A stretch of 64,000 nucleotides of DNA from Sipunculus nudus (taxonomy: Eukaryota; Annelida; Sipuncula; Golfingiida; Sipunculidae). Location of the stretch: NCBI GenBank assembly GCA_026874595.1, contig CM049316.1, forward strand, positions 16,453,839-16,517,838, given 5' to 3'. The notes below the pieces were generated by a model. The model saw only the letters and a list, made by a program, of their open reading frames with translations, searched no databases and was not told the origin of the DNA. A program made the position numbers and the translations under genes. This document shows positions 12,546 to 23,717 of this stretch, piece after piece (within the stretch, counting starts at the first letter, position 1; every line of letters starts with the position of its first letter).

Positions 12546-14632
12546 ATTGACTATTTAAAATGCCAACAATACAAGATTAATAGAAAATGGCTTTACCGAT
12601 GCACGACAGCACATAATAAATAGTCTCGGGAGAATTTTTGTTCCTTTAATTCAGAGGAGATTCGATTATTGTCTACACTAATATGAACTCAAGACTTCCA
12701 TCATTACTAATTATATTCTATCCAGGCTTTTGCAGGACATTGTGATTTTAGTCAAAGTGAAATACATGTACCTTCCTTTGGAAGTTCTTCTAAAAGACAA
12801 ACGGTAAAATAATATCAGGGAATCTATTATTAGATATCATTAAATCATGTCGTGAGAGTTTCATAGGAATGGAAAGCAAAATGTATTAAAAAATGTAAAA
12901 CTGCGATTTTGCTAAAATAATATATGTAAATAGATTCATGAATGGAAAAATCACTGATTGCAGTATTAAAATGTCCAGTATACAGTGCTATCAGTATGGA
13001 AACCAATATACTCGATCTATATTCAAATATAGCCTTTTTTTATACAGTGAAAAAAACTAAACAGAAGTAGCCAAAATAATTAAATATTTAGCTAAAAATT
13101 GTTGTCGAAACATTTGGTCTATCATGAGTATGAATGAGCCCTTCTGAACAAAAGCAGTTTGTTGGAACATTACATTGCCTTGCAATGATCTTATGGGAGT
13201 TACAGTTGCTGATCTTTAAACGATTAGACATAACTGTATAAATACTCTACCTATGTGTATTTGTGTAAACGAGTCGTTTTTGTCTATTTGATTGATTAAC
13301 CCGCGATATCAACACGGCCGAATATTTGATGTTACTAATACGTGATATGGAGCATTACGAAAGCTTTGTCTGTAATAATGGTGTTTTTTACATCATGTTT
13401 CTTCTCAATTGAAATTTGACACCTTAATGTACTCGTTAATGTAAAAAAAAACGCCCAACATGATAGGTTCATTTACTGAGCATACACATTCATTTTATTT
13501 GGAAGGCACAACGTTTAACCTCCACTGGATCTGCTTTTTCATGATATAAAACATAGCTCATTTCGGCATTCCGTGATGCCAAACAACATACAGTGCCACA
13601 CAGATATATTTGCTTAACAATATCTTGGAACGTTTTGGCATCCGGATCATCACTCGCATCTTTATGAGAACTGAAATTACAAAGTTATGTATGGTATACA
13701 GCCATAAGGAGTAAAACATTGTCTTTGCAAGGAAGTCCTTTCTACGGAACGGAGTGAGAGCAAATAGTGCAGTACAATCAGCCCTAGGGTAACTGAACAA
13801 TGACAAAAACGGGTTGTAGAATCGAGACTTTCCCATTTTTTATTCAGCAGGAACGTCTCCAAAAGTAGATATATACTAGTATTACATTGTTATCCCCTTT
13901 ATCTTATAATAAGATCCTAATACCATGGCGCATTTGAGAATATGTGTGATATCTTGTGAATATTGGCTTGTCTACCATACAAAACGGGGAATGATGGATC
14001 CGTCATGGTACCAACCCATCTATAGTATATGGAACATATATTTCATGACTGTCAATTGTATACCTTGTTTAATTTCCCGTTATTAATTGCCTAATGCATT
14101 TCATAATGTTAAACAAAGCCCCTACCCGACGGGCGTATTTAGTAAGCTTACACGTTTATTATATTGCTAACTGCTCATCCCACAACGCCCAATGAGTATA
14201 TCATTTCATTATACAGTCCTGTCTAATGCACCATTCACACGAAAGCAAATACATCAACAGACACTCCCATTTGCTCATTTGATAAGTTCCTATTTATCCG
14301 TTCCACGTACCATATGATACCATATGGATGTTAAACTGATTTTGCTTTGTTACCCGGATACCATATAACTCTTTGTGGTAACATTAACTTTAACAGGCGA
14401 TATACATTGCTTGTGAAATATCAGTAGGATCATATGGAAGAACGTTTCGGGTGTCCCGTTTTAAAAGAGGCCCTGTAAATCAAATAACTTGCCTGTACAG
14501 GTATCGCTAATAACACGAAAATTATGAATCCTCTTTAGAAATAAAACCATGAAAATCAGAAAACAAAAAGGCTGAACACTAATGAAATTATTTGCCGTTC
14601 TTGAGTGTATACATTATTAACTTTATCTTAGT
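12546..14632. other. Intergenic, nothing recognised
   Basis: Two overlapping minus-strand open frames near 13,558-13,862 have no recognisable similarity. No RNA gene seen. Confidence 0.45.
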
Positions 14633-15498
14633 TTGAAGGATACAGTTAAAACGACGGCAAATAATACAAGGGCTACAAACTATAGCATACATATGCTGGA
14701 ACTATTTTACAATGATTTTGGAAATACGTGGAAAATAATTACAGGAATATTAATTCCATTTATATTGACAGGAAACCTCATGACGGTAATCAGTGTGGAG
14801 GTTTTCCTGGTTGTGATCCAAGTCTAATGCTTTGATCTGTTCATTGAGCTGTTGTGACATTTATATAGGTAAAACGCTATTGTTCCAGAATTTGTCGATT
14901 TACCTTGGAGAAAACACTTTTACCGTCCGGTATTTCTCAGCAATCGACATTTATACCTCCATTGTTTATTTATGGATGATCGCCGTGGGTCGTTATATCT
15001 CGGTTATCTTTCCTCTAGATACGAGTCTCTGGTTACTAACAGACCCATATCTGATATGATTTCCGTCCCAATAATTATAGCGACATTTACACCAGTGTAG
15101 TAATTGTTATAATTTGGACAAATGCTGTGCCACCCGAAACGTATTTAGTTATATATGGTTTATCTACCCAGTCATTCACGCCTCAGGAACTGTAGCTCTG
15201 CTCGGAGTTTACCTCACCATACTCGACAGATAAGGGAAGTCACAACTTCACAAAGCCACTATAGGTCTGAAATCAATACAACCCTTTCAAATGGAAAACT
15301 TGTTTTATTCTAAGTTAATCTCTCATACCATTTTACTTGGTTGCGTTTCCTTTGAAGATTCAAAACAAACTGTTCCTTGTGAAGTACATTGACATTACTA
15401 GTGCCATTGCATAAATGGCAACTCCGCGGTGAACACATTTATTCATGCTTGGAAAAATATAAATTTCAAAAGAGCCTACAAGACGCTGATTCTTTGAA
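14633..15498 (+). pseudogene. Broken class A GPCR copy, second subtype
   Basis: Plus-strand receptor remains in order: N-terminus (NNTRATNYSIHMLEL), TM1 (GILIPFILTGNLMTVISV), TM2 (ALICSLSCCDIYIG), TM3 (SIVYLWMIAVGRYISVIFPL), TM4-TM5 pieces in other frames, and TM7/helix 8 near 15,410-15,498 (NSAVNTFIHAWKNINFKRAY, stop). Breaks: the ATG retained in the 1.56-kb copy is ACG here; a frame change in TM1 plus an in-frame TGA between TM1 and TM2; a one-base loss after FPL; the E of ERY is G; much of TM6 is missing. Clearly non-functional. Confidence 0.8.
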
Positions 15499-16260
15499 CA
15501 CATCTTTTGTTGTTAATGGAACTAATGTAAGCAAAAATTCAAGGAAAGTGTGACCTCATGTAAAATATGAAACATCTCAAACAATTCTATATAATTAATA
15601 TGGAATTTAATTTTTTCTAGACCACGGTTTACCTGCTTCCGTTCTAATTTGACTCTTCAAATTCGACAGACGTATCGGTGGTGTGCTCTTCTAGGACAAG
15701 TTTGTTTTATTTTGCGAGATTATGCCCTATTAAGCTGAATAATTAATAATTTTAATATTTCCCCAAACAGGAAACATTTTTTTATGTTTGAGTGTTTATA
15801 CAGAGATAAAAACAATTCGACGCATTAATGACAAATTCAGATTTTTGGAAATTTAGAAACTATAACTATGTATTGTTTTAATGAGAGTACTATAGATTAT
15901 CGGCTTGAAGCCATAACAGTATTTGCAAAAAGGGTCCTTTGAGTTTGATTATTTCATTTGAACATATCTATACATATACATTTGTGTATATGTATATATG
16001 CATATTTGTATACATTTTTAATCGTTGTGTATATACACGGGCATGACATACGACTTCCCATGGCCATGGCTTCAGTTCAATAATTTTACGGACTTCTGTT
16101 ACACTTGTTTCAAGTTCCTGCCACCAGGACACGTTATATGGTATGAGGACTAAAGCGAGACTCCAGAACAATGACTTATGGGACCGCCCTGACGCCTCAG
16201 ACAAGCTCATGCCTTGCATTAGCGATAGGGGATCAAGACTGTGCCAATTTGTTACAGGCT
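15499..16260. other. Intergenic, nothing recognised
   Basis: No coding or RNA feature seen. A short palindromic ATATGTATA-rich patch occurs near 15,970-16,010. Confidence 0.4.
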
Positions 16261-16320
16261 TTAGGATATATAATATAATATAATATATTATAATATAATA
16301 TAATATGATATAATATGTAA
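16261..16320. repeat. TATAATA microsatellite
   Basis: Near-perfect runs of TATAA/TAATA that are also self-complementary. The open frame that crosses it is low-complexity. Confidence 0.8.
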
Positions 16321-16920
16321 TAAGATAAAGAGTTAGAGTGACGCCTTTTAAATAGCCCAAGTGGGAACGATCCGAACGGATAAAAAAATGGTTATTGAGA
16401 ACGGGTAGAAACAAATCTCTATATAGTCCTTCCCAGTACCCATGGCCGCATGTCTTTTTTTTCAGGAACATACGCAAGACACTACAAAATTCTGGCCCAG
16501 TGGTAGCAGGAGCTATTTCACCGACAGCCTTAGTAAAATATAATGTCTTACTGAACTGAATTTATACGAGACAAATCTGGTAAATAATCCAAAATGTGAC
16601 AGAACAGTCATCAATGTTTGCGACATTTTCATCACCGGTGAACTGAGAAATAAACGAGTCATTCCAGTCGGTTACGTCAGACAATGCAACGTCATGCGCT
16701 TACGACCTTTGTGACGTCTATGAGACGTCACTTTTGTCTTATTAACAGCTGTCGAAACCCTGGAAATGGAAAGAATTTCATGGAGGAACGTACTGTCCAG
16801 CTTTACCGGAAAGTCGCCATCCTCGGTCTATTGACAAAACAACACAACAGGGGGGCAAAGTAAATACATATAACTTAATATCTTACACAATAGTGGCGGA
16901 ACATCTGCAAATAGGTGTAA

Positions 16921-17223
16921 ACCCGGCCATACACTAGGGAATTAGTCGCGCAATATGTTGCAACATGTTGCATGAGTGTATGGTTAAAAGTTTCATGTTC
17001 CCAGTGCTCTGCAACATGTTTCAAGAAATAGAACCAGTTCTATTTTCACGGTGTCAAGTTTCGTTCTTGCGTGCGAGCCAAGAGAATTGCAGGATTTTAG
17101 GTCACAGCATTAGGGTAATCGAGGTCATCAAAACTAGCTTGAAGAAGGCCACATCGAATGGACAAAGCAAAACAATGGGATCTTTTGGATTTGTACCAGT
17201 CATATATATATACATTTATATAC

Positions 17224-17275
<52 letters not shown>

Positions 17276-17605
17276 AGGTGTCCTCATGACACAAAGTCTG
17301 ATAACTTCTAACTCCATAACAAGGTTATAATATGCACCCTGCCTTTTCCTGTTCAGCAAATCTGCCATTGTCCAGATGCTCCTGATGCGGCGTCTGCGCC
17401 ATCGAAACGGAAGCGGCTGCACGTGTGAGAAAACCATCAAACATTTCATCAACATGAATCGTGGAAGCCATGTTGAAACTAAAATATTGCAGAAAACCAG
17501 ATTTTTTTGGTATAGATTCATGTTGCATCAGTGTATGTGGGTCGTGTTTAAAACAAAAAACGCCGCAACATGTTGCGCAACATGTTTCCTAGTGTATGGC
17601 CGGCT
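16921..17605. mobile_element. 685-bp MITE with TIRs, PIF/Harbinger-like
   Basis: The left end ACCCGGCCATACACTAGG and the right end CCTAGTGTATGGCCGGCT are inverted repeats. Both continue inward with CAACATGTTGC-type palindromes (about 16,960-16,975 and 17,565-17,585). The flanks carry TAA on both sides (16,918-16,920 and 17,606-17,608), as expected for a 3-bp target-site duplication. The interior has a TA microsatellite and a short minus-strand frame (17,325-17,528, with MASTIHVDEMFDGFLTRAAA), which could be a remnant of the parent element. The superfamily is inferred from the TSD and TIR style only. Confidence 0.75.
17205..17271. repeat. (TA)n microsatellite inside the MITE
   Basis: Almost pure TA dinucleotides. 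The IYIYIY open frames that cross it are artefacts. Confidence 0.9.
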
Positions 17606-17780
17606 TAAGAACAAAAATTACTTATAAAGAATATTCCATTAAAAATGCGGACAAGATTCTGGGACGGACTTTACCTGTTTCCACTTACAACCTGACGAAA
17701 AAGCCTGTGTGCTTCGAAAGCGTGTGTGAAATTAAGTAATTTAGGCGTGTCTTTTATCTATAGACTAACACAGTTAAACC

Positions 17781-17824
<44 letters not shown>

Positions 17825-17898
17825 ATTAAGATGTTTTATACGTTTAAAATACATAGTATGATATTATGGTATTAAATTCTCGCCGCTTTTATAATATA

Positions 17899-17952
<54 letters not shown>

Positions 17953-18018
17953 CTGACCGGAGAAATTCATGAGGACGAGTGAACGACGGGGCATAAAAGG
18001 CACTTGCCCCAGCTCCCT

Positions 18019-18050
<32 letters not shown>

Positions 18051-18241
18051 TATATATATTATATAATATATATTTCTGTGGTCCCTGTTCACACCTACCC
18101 GCGTTCTTCCTTCCGCACCCACACACATCACCTTTGTTTAATATTATATAAATACTATCTTTCATGTAGGTTTTGTTCTACCATGCAGGTTGGTTTATAT
18201 AAGGGATTTCCCCGAAGTGATATGTATATAACTACCACATT

Positions 18242-18274
<33 letters not shown>

Positions 18275-18585
18275 ATATGAGCTGCGATATATGTGTGTGT
18301 GTGTGTGTGTATAAAAACCTACCATAAAGTCATATATGTTTACCAGGGATACTAGGACTAAGGTTCTTACAAAAATTAGTTATATATACTAAACTAAATT
18401 CCAGCATGACGACTAATTTGCATGTAATGCAATATTAAAGTTAAAATCATGTGTATAATTAAAAAATAAGAGTATGCATGATGACCTCAGATTTGCCATG
18501 TGAAAGTGCTTTATTTTAAGACACTTTTTACTCGGATTGGAAGTTCAAAATGACTTGGACTGAAAGTAAAGTTCGGGAGTTGAAC
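17606..18585. repeat. Intergenic region with several (TA)n and (TG)n microsatellites
   Basis: TA runs at about 17,783-17,820, 17,901-17,951, 18,020-18,072 and 18,242-18,278, and a TG run at about 18,290-18,311. The intervening sequence holds no recognisable gene. Confidence 0.85.
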
Positions 18586-18589
18586 TCGA

Positions 18590-18660
18590 ACAAACGAGGG
18601 GTAAAACGCTCGGCAATCTCCGTCGGCGACCCGGGTTCGATCCCCGGCGTGACTATGAGA
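18590..18660 (+). mobile_element. tRNA-derived SINE head
   Basis: A perfect B-box (GGTTCGATCC, 18,634-18,643) lies in a CCGGGTTCGATCCCCGG arm. About 30 nt upstream is an A-box-like GGTAAAACGCTCGG. The rest does not fold as a full tRNA (no matching acceptor stem found), so a SINE head or decayed tRNA copy is the better call. Confidence 0.55.
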
Positions 18661-18934
18661 GAGGCTTGTAGCAGCCCGTCCACCGTCCATCAGCATAAAT
18701 AACGCAGAAGAGTCTTCGTATTCGTCATGAAACAAAGAAATTTTTATCAAATGCGTGTGTAACATATATGTCTTCGATAGTGTTTTCCACTTTAAATGTC
18801 GAAATCTAATATACAAATACAATTTTCGTGATTAATTAGCAATTAGATTTTATTTAAGTTATCTGCAGTTTATTACTTTCAAATTTATTAGTTGAATATG
18901 AGAGAATTTATGAACAGCTGCAGAACAACTGCAG

Positions 18935-19075
18935 TGCACCATGCAGGCCCTGGTAGGGGTCGACCGTGAGCAATCTCACGGTTCCTCTGGTGATACCGGT
19001 ACTCGAACTCGCGATCTGTGCATTAAGAAGTCCTGCGTGCTGTCGAGACCAAGGAACCCGGTCAAATGCAAAGAT
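18935..19075 (-). mobile_element. Possible tRNA-derived SINE head
   Basis: On the minus strand GAGTTCGAGTACC (about 18,998-19,010) resembles a Pol III B-box, with TTGGTCTCGACAGC upstream as a degenerate A-box. A short hairpin (CCGTGAG...CTCACGG) lies downstream. Weak but consistent with a SINE. Confidence 0.35.
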
Positions 19076-19495
19076 TTCAACATATCAGTTATTTCACTCT
19101 GAGCATTACATTAGAAAGATAATATTTTGCAAGTTACAAACGTAAATGCTCCTTTGCGCCATTGACTTTTTCTAAAACGATTGAAATTTTATATCCTAAT
19201 TTTGAAGAAACAGAAATATTAAATAATAAACCTCTCTACAGTTTGTATACATAACTAGAAACATAAGGGAACAGTTTTTCCGGAAAAGAAAATACTCATT
19301 TTTTTGGTGAAAATTGCCTAAAAATGTCCGCTTTACATTGCATATTATAAATATTTCCCATTATGGTAGAGGGATACATACCCTCCCCTTGTACCTGTAA
19401 CTAACACTAACGAAACCATGGTTCATAATTGAAAATTAAAAAAATATTTATATATATTTTCATACACTAAATATATAACGTATAGTAATAATAAT

Positions 19496-19501
<6 letters not shown>

Positions 19502-19549
<48 letters not shown>
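19502..19549. repeat. (TA)n microsatellite
   Basis: Pure TA run. A poly-C run (19,621-19,638) and a poly-G run (about 19,792-19,803) are close by, flanking a GC-rich, CT-biased patch that encodes nothing recognisable. Confidence 0.9.
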
Positions 19550-19553
<4 letters not shown>

Positions 19554-20814
19554 CATACATATACACGGATATATAACCGTTTTCATAGAACCAATGCATG
19601 CATATTAATTAGCGCCCGTACCCCCCCCCCCCCCCCCCTTTCGAATTTTTTGGATTCCACCACCAATAATGGCCCCCTCCCCTCCCTCAGTCCTCGCTAC
19701 GCCCTGAAAGGTCCCTGGCTCCGGAAAAGGCGAGGGTCCAAGTCGCAAAAAATAGTTCGAAAATTTCAAAAAAATGTTGTGGTGGCTGCAAGGGGGGGGG
19801 GGGTCCGGACCCCTAGCCCCTCCTCTGGATCCGCTTCTGAAATAGCCTCTTCCACAGGCTCAACACCAGTTGACAGCGGTACCGTCACCTGGCGTCTCTG
19901 GGAGAGACTATAACAATAAAAATTGTCCGATCACATTGAATGTATTTCTGATTTTACGACATAGACAATAGCTGAATGAAGTATAAATAAAACGTATTAT
20001 TTTTATTAATATATAGAATAAAATTGTGAATATCGATAACCGAATGGCGAATACAAGTGTGAATATTTATTTTATAAATTTACATTCATTCAACGGACCC
20101 ATTTCCGGCATGTGTTGAGCTAAGCGGGAAGAATGAACGAATCTGTCAGTTTCACCAACCTGGAACATCCGTCCCACTTCCTTAGGTGAAAATGTAGGGA
20201 ATGAAGTAAAACGGTCATAGGAGCATGTAAGATTTTAAGCTTTATAAAAATAGGTATACCCTGATGGACCTCATTTATTTTTTTTTTAACCGAAGCATGA
20301 ATCTACTAGACGTAATATTAGGAATGGGATGGGCGATAATAGAAGAATGGTAAATAAGACAACCTACCCCCCCCCCCCCACGATCCCGGACCTGTCATCT
20401 CAATCATTTTATTAAAATAAAATGTTTAACCAACACGCATTAATTTTATTCTTTCGTGATAAATTTTTTTACAGCAGAACTAAAGTATAGAAACCGTCTG
20501 CAGCCTACTGCCGGTACCTTATGCACAACGGGTGTGGCATAATAAATTGTTTCCTGAAAAAGGCCGATACATATTATTTTCCTGAGAATTCCCGTATTTA
20601 ATTTGGCTCATAACTGGAGTTTATTATATTAGCAGAGGAGGGGTCCGGGGAACCTGGGTTCCCTGTCTGAACGGGGGTACGTGTGGGGCCAGAGCCCCAT
20701 CCTCAAGCTTAATTTTCCTGTTCAAATAGTAAATGGTTTCCCATTTTCACGAAAGATGGCGCTTCAATCGCAGATATAAATGAACAAAACTCGCTCCTGC
20801 TCCTATCTCGTCTT

Positions 20815-20885
20815 CACGGCTCACTTAGTAGCGTGTAGGGTTCCTAGTCTAGAGATGCTACGTTCAATTCCTGATTCAGGCGACT
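20815..20885 (+). mobile_element. tRNA-like SINE head
   Basis: A-box-like CACTTAGTAGCGTG (20,822-20,835) and B-box-like GTTCAATTCC (20,862-20,871) have tRNA-like spacing, and the CTAGTCTAGAGATG segment sits where the anticodon arm would be. No acceptor stem closes it, so it is read as a SINE head. Confidence 0.5.
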
Positions 20886-22155
20886 TTTGATGTTTAGTAG
20901 TTGTTTATGTTGGAAGAGTTGATACGAGTGTAGGGACACCTACAGGGAAAAGTAGGAGTTAAAATAGGGAATGAGAGGGACAGTTTTACATATATTTTCA
21001 TGTTCCTCAATAGAACTGAAGCCCGCGTTCTATAGTGGCTCCTTTTTTTCTTATAAATTCCTGTTATTGAAAATAAAAAATTTACAAATAAATATAAATT
21101 ATTAACAAAAAAAATGATAATACTTATGCTTTCTGAATTAAAACCTCAAGTAGCAGGTCTATCAATTGGTGCCCCTGTTTATTGATACTACATCGCCTGT
21201 CGCCATAGGCCATTTCTACTTAACATACCCTCGTTCAGTTAGGGATTGTGGGGAAGGCCAGGACTTCACATGCACATGTTCACCTAATACTTTTATATTA
21301 ATATTCCTGAAGTCCTTGCCACAGAAACATTAATGTTCATGTATTTTGCCATGAACTTATTCAACATATTTAAATTGACTAAATTACCCTATTCACTCCA
21401 TTATACCTATGCTTCTGGTGTATTTAGAAGCCTTAGTGTATGGTGAGCAAACTCTTCTTAGTCTTCGCAGTGTGGACACCGCATAGATTTACCCAGGATA
21501 GTCTAGTAACATAATTTTGTGTGTGTAGGGTCTTGGATAGTAAGCTCCAATATTTTCTGGGTTTATAAGCTCGGCCTCTCATACATACTTGTTTTTTGGT
21601 CAATTTTGACATCATCTAAAGATAAAAAATGTTTGTTTTTACGACAACTGTGTTATTATATTCATTCGTAAGATGCAGCATATCTAGGCATGAATGCTAA
21701 ATCAAGCCTTGTACATGTACTGAATCAGTAAAATCAATAAAACAGATGAAATGTAAAATATCTTGCAATTAAGAATCACCTGAAACTGTCAACAAAGTAT
21801 GAAAACATTAAAATATGCTTTCTTAAAAGATGGGTCTTTAGACAACTCTTAAAACTGTTCAGCATTTCTGATCATAGAACATTTGAAGGGAGCTTGTACA
21901 TCTGCAAAATTCCTGCTACAAATTTTGATAATTTTCCTGCTGGCTTAATAAGTTAAGGCCTGAGAGCACAGGGTGGTTTATATGATGATACAAAGTCAGT
22001 AGTTACGTATTTTCTTTTTAGACCATGCAATACAATGCATGTCATGTGATAAGACTGATAAGACTTTGTACCAGTATGATATGCTAACATATTTATAACC
22101 AGTGTAAATCAGTATAAGATGATCTCACTTGGTCTCACCTTGCTATAACAATCTG
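20886..22155. other. Intergenic, nothing recognised
   Basis: AT-rich, with no coding or RNA feature supported. Confidence 0.4.
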
Positions 22156-22159
22156 TATT

Positions 22160-22480
22160 ATATTTAGGATAGTGCTCTGTTACAGATGAAATCCTGTCAC
22201 CTGTTCTGCTACTGTGTGTGGTAACAGCCTTACAGATGACAGACTTATTCCACCTATGATCCAGCCATGGAGCGGTATCTGATAATGATCCAGTATTGTA
22301 TGTGGTTACAGATGAAAGACTTGGTGTTAAGCCCTGATGGCCTGCCAGTAGCCAGCCTTGGACCAGTATCGGATAATAATCCATTATTGTGTGTTTTTAT
22401 AGATGACAGATTTGGTGTGAAGCCCTGATGGCCTGCCTGCAGCACATCTGATCCAGCCATGGACCACTATGTGATAATAA
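22160..22480. repeat. Short minisatellite, about 95-100 bp unit, about 3 copies
   Basis: Units share GATAATnATCCAnTATTGT, then GATGACAGA, AAGCCCTGATGGCCTGCC and GATCCAGCCATGGA. Copies start near 22,278, 22,371 and 22,471, with a more diverged one before them. Confidence 0.7.
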
Positions 22481-23545
22481 TCACCGGATGCAAAACAGCA
22501 GGTTGGTGAAATTTCAGATATCGCAAAAAATTTTGAAATAATAATTATAAGGCCAAAAGAAATTAATGATATGTTTCTCAGGCAGGGCCCGCGTCACTTT
22601 AAACCCCCTGCGTCAGATGTTTTTATTGCCTAAGTGTCGCATAGTAATCTAGTGATCGCTACTAGAAAAATAATCTATGATTCCTGCGTTGTTAATTTTT
22701 CCTCTGAATGATAGTTTGGCCATTTTTACCAACAAATATAATTCAAACGTTAATAAATCTGCTAAAACTTTTAACAAAATAGACCAGTCACATCGTTTAA
22801 TGACAGGGTTGGGCAAAACCCGAGTTTTAAGCATAAAACCCACCAGGGTATTACCGGCCCAACCCTGTTTAATGATTATCTCATATTTCACTCTATGTGA
22901 ACTATTTTCTTTAAAGGCCGCTACATGTTAATAGCTAACAATGTGTCAATATGCTCAATCTCCCTAAAACATATACTAATCTTTAAAAAGATAATTGGAA
23001 TTGGTCTAATTTTTGTGTGATAGAAATTATTTGCAGGTTATCCCAATTTTCATGCTTTATGACCTTTCGCCTCGATGAAACATGGCTGCCATTGCGGCTG
23101 ATCAGCAGAGATTGAGTTTTAAACCAGCTTCCATTTTACTTCTTTTGCAATTAAAATTTAAATAAGAAATATCAACAAAGATTATATAAGACTTAAAGAA
23201 ATTTACTGTTACTTGTATTTCTTTATCAAACAATCTCAGATCTTGTTCTGATACGAAAAACCATAATGCATTTCAATGAGGAATCCCCTATGTCATGGCA
23301 ATCGGCAAGGCCCCATGTGTTCCCATGAGAGATTATGACACCGGCACCGTATAATCTCCACTTAAAACCACACTTCCTATTAAAATCACACCCAGACTTT
23401 GCTGAAATCCCAGGTGGGACACCGCGAGGGGCTCACATACTAAGAAACATCCTTTAAAACCTCAACAACTTTTGCTAGGGAATGATTTGACATAAGACAC
23501 AATCAAGCTATGCTCTTGAAATCAACTCGACTCGGCCATTCCTGT
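22481..23545. other. Intergenic sequence upstream of MTBP
   Basis: No gene recognised. Somewhat richer in CpG from about 23,060, which may mark the promoter side of the MTBP gene. Confidence 0.35.
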
Positions 23546-23549
23546 CCAC

Positions 23550-23555
23550 TATAAA
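23550..23555 (+). promoter_or_regulatory. Candidate TATA box for MTBP
   Basis: TATAAA lies 68 nt upstream of the first candidate start codon at 23,618. Position fits a short 5' UTR, but no initiator could be verified and genes of this kind often lack TATA boxes. Confidence 0.25.
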
Positions 23556-23617
23556 ATTCCTTGGGCATTTTATTTCAACACATCAAAACACTTTTGCTTA
23601 CATATTTTTGTAAAATT

Positions 23618-23717
23618 ATGGATAATCGACAACCATCGTACATGAATAACTTCGGTATTATCATCGTCACATCGTACGTTGACATTGCTCTATGCGACGC
23701 CATGTCACAATTTGTGG
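23618..23717 (+). CDS. MTBP: MTBP exon 1 (candidate)
   Basis: ATG at 23,618 or, better placed for the family, 23,642 (MNNFGIIIVTSYVDIA: a hydrophobic first strand like the vertebrate start). The frame runs to G|GTGCGT, a weak donor whose phase (1) matches exon 2, giving ...SQFVG-SWTEHAVNF. No better start exon was found between 23 and 28 kb, but homology is too low here to be sure. Confidence 0.5.

Noticed and set aside
17950-18020. Hammerhead-ribozyme-like phrase (CATGAGGACGAGTGAACGAC)
   Set aside because: The CUGAUGA and GAAA core boxes are not intact and no stem III closes, so it does not meet the family pattern.
17097-18314. Frames with IYIYIYIY tracts
   Set aside because: They are read from TA microsatellites.
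18590-18660. Functional tRNA gene
   Set aside because: B-box is perfect but no acceptor stem or full cloverleaf could be drawn.
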